DNA from: Flavobacterium poyangense
Lineage (GTDB): Bacteria; Bacteroidota; Bacteroidia; Flavobacteriales; Flavobacteriaceae
Assembly: GCF_011751075.1 (NCBI RefSeq)
Contig: NZ_JAALLN010000004.1
Location: 1 to 64,000 of the forward strand
DNA length: 64,000 nt
Reading direction: 5' to 3'
How positions within the stretch are numbered: the stretch's first letter is position 1; each line of letters starts with the position of its first letter. Below, piece after piece: positions 62,953-64,000 of this stretch. Both the position numbers and the translations under genes were made by a program. The notes below the pieces were generated by a model that was given only the letters and a program-made list of their open reading frames with translations, did no database searches and was not told the origin of the DNA.

Positions 62953-62998
62953 AGGCTGCCTGAGCATTTTTCGTCCTGAAATGCAGCTCAGGCAGCCT
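62953..62998 (+). terminator. strong hairpin, possible terminator or attenuator
   Basis: AGGCTGCCTGAGC and GCTCAGGCAGCCT form a perfect 13-bp GC-rich stem with further inner pairs (ATTT/AAAT). ATTTTC follows, and the next start codon is only 20 bp away. It would reduce readthrough from sheath/tube to later genes. Confidence 0.75.
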
Positions 62999-63017
62999 AT
63001 TTTCAATAAAAAATAAA

Positions 63018-63371
63018 ATGCTTAAAATGGAAACAACAGAACCAAAAAAGGTTGACATTCTTGACGGAAACATTACTCAGGCACAATTAAACCAATGGAA
63101 ATACAAGCATAAAAAAGTAGTAAAACTTACCATCGCAGACGATGATGAAACTACTTTGTTTGCTTATTTCAAAAAACCTGATATGAGTATTCGCGCAGCA
63201 GTATTGCAAGCCTCCAAAATGGATGAATTTAAGGCTCTGGAAGTATTGTTTAAAAACTGTTACTTAGGTGGTGATGGTAAAATTGAACAGGAAGACGATT
63301 TACGTCTCAATATCACCACAGCTTTCTCCGATCATATCCAGCCCAAACCTGTAAAAATTGAGGTGCTGTAA
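63018..63371 (+). CDS. tail assembly chaperone-like protein
   Basis: The 117-residue acidic protein (an ATG at 63027 is an alternative start) has the pattern ITQAQLNQWKYKHKKVVKLTIADDDETTLFAYFKKPDMSIRAAVLQ and LEVLFKNCYLGGDGKIEQEDDLRLNIT. It resembles the protein at 53340 in layout. The position right after the tube gene is that of the gpG/gpE-type chaperones of tape-measure proteins. No overlapping longer frame that would signal a programmed frameshift is obvious. Confidence 0.6.
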   Translation: MLKMETTEPKKVDILDGNITQAQLNQWKYKHKKVVKLTIADDDETTLFAYFKKPDMSIRAAVLQASKMDEFKALEVLFKNCYLGGDGKIEQEDDLRLNITTAFSDHIQPKPVKIEVL

Positions 63372-63416
63372 CAACAAAAAACATCTTTTTCGCACTCTTA
63401 TAAAAACACCCTCAAA

Positions 63417-64000
63417 ATGATTATTAGAAACCACAAAATAAATTTAAAAAACGTCAGTCCTGCAGAAATGGCAAGACTCAGACAAAGTATCATTGATATT
63501 TGGCGTCAACAGTTGGAAGATGATAAAAATGCTGATGAAATGCAGAAGTTGGTTAGAGAGAATTATGTTACCGCCAATACGCTTACTGAAGAAAATGCGG
63601 AGGGCTCTAATACACCGAAAGAAATTAGCGATATCTCTTATACTTTTAATACTGATTTAACGGATCCCCAATACAAATATTCCGGAGACTTTTATTCTAT
63701 AGACGGTCGATATTTAGGTAATAATGGTAATACAATAGATAATAATTTATATATAGTTGAAAAAGATGCGTACAGAATACACAGCACCGGAAAACGAACC
63801 GCTGAAATCCTTATGGATAAGGATAAAATTATCAATCTAACGGAAAAAACAGGACTCACTCACTCACAAATGTTAGATAGAGCCAATTGGATATATGCGG
63901 AAGGAGGTTATAAAATTCCTGAATTTTATGCCTATACCATAGAAAATGCCTACCAGGATAAAAACATTGCAAAGAAAAAAGAAGCTCGACTTTATTATTA
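63417..64000 (+). CDS. hypothetical protein, runs off right edge
   Basis: About 194 codons are visible, starting IIRNHKINLKNVSPAEMARLRQSIID and continuing to the window end. The N-terminus is basic and coiled. A Tyr/Asn-rich middle (SGDFYSIDGRYLGNNGNTIDNNLYIVEKDAYRI) is followed by a helical part, MLDRANWIYAEGGYKIPEFYAYTIEN. No function is recognised. It follows the chaperone-like gene by 45 bp and is part of the tail operon. Confidence 0.7.
   Translation, partial: MIIRNHKINLKNVSPAEMARLRQSIIDIWRQQLEDDKNADEMQKLVRENYVTANTLTEENAEGSNTPKEISDISYTFNTDLTDPQYKYSGDFYSIDGRYLGNNGNTIDNNLYIVEKDAYRIHSTGKRTAEILMDKDKIINLTEKTGLTHSQMLDRANWIYAEGGYKIPEFYAYTIENAYQDKNIAKKKEARLYY

Noticed and set aside
53067..64000. 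Type VI secretion system
   Set aside because: The sheath is a single protein with phage-like operon order and an S24 repressor; no TssB/TssC pair, ClpV or membrane complex is seen.

Overview
The window comes from a Flavobacterium-like member of the Bacteroidetes. The evidence is AT-rich DNA, Bacteroidetes -7 promoter boxes (TAnnTTTG), signal peptides ending in FAQ or YSQ, a tmRNA encoding the tag GENNYALAA, a LETM1-related 'biofilm' protein, BlaI/BlaR1-type regulators, and several families of palindromic intergenic repeats typical of flavobacterial genomes.

Region 1 (1-33.5 kb) is ordinary chromosome. It holds a secreted GH18 chitinase, small secreted or lipoprotein genes, SodC, a beta-carbonic anhydrase with a SulP anion transporter, and a divergent dps/oxyR pair. 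It continues with mnmD, ilvE, a MazG-like hydrolase, an ECF sigma factor with anti-sigma and sensor-like genes, kup, an RsmB-type methyltransferase, menE, a CPBP protease, arsC, an outer-membrane beta-barrel protein, fumC, a lysine-forming saccharopine dehydrogenase-like enzyme and a serine beta-lactamase-like lipoprotein. Region 2 (33.5-38.2 kb) starts with ssrA (tmRNA). It is followed by a truncated tyrosine integrase and a few orphan genes, including a possible HEPN pair, which looks like the remnant of an element inserted at ssrA. Region 3 (38.4-40.9 kb) is a BlaR1/BlaI regulatory pair with an 18-bp palindrome that exactly fills the promoter spacer.

Region 4 (41-64 kb, continuing past the right edge) is a contractile phage-tail-like (tailocin/injection) cluster. 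No capsid, portal or terminase gene is seen. It encodes a 1398-residue wall-hydrolase protein, a holin-like peptide, an array of tail-fibre paralogues sharing an N-terminal anchor, and hub, spike and PAAR-like (DUF4280) proteins. It also encodes a possible clan-CD-like accessory protein, a LexA/CI-type S24 repressor, a tail-terminator-like protein, a 59-residue HTH-like peptide, sheath, tube and a chaperone-like protein.

The most interesting observation is regulatory. Five promoters in this cluster, on both strands, carry the element CTGAAACTAyTG(A) exactly 40 (once 41) bases upstream of a TAnnTTT(G/A) box. The five are in front of the wall hydrolase, the holin/fibre genes, the hub/spike operon, the first structural operon and the sheath operon. 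The first structural promoter also carries the putative operator of the S24 repressor, which is repeated in the repressor's own leader. This suggests a two-tier circuit: an SOS-type repressor releases an early operon, and a dedicated activator then co-induces tail, fibre and lysis genes.
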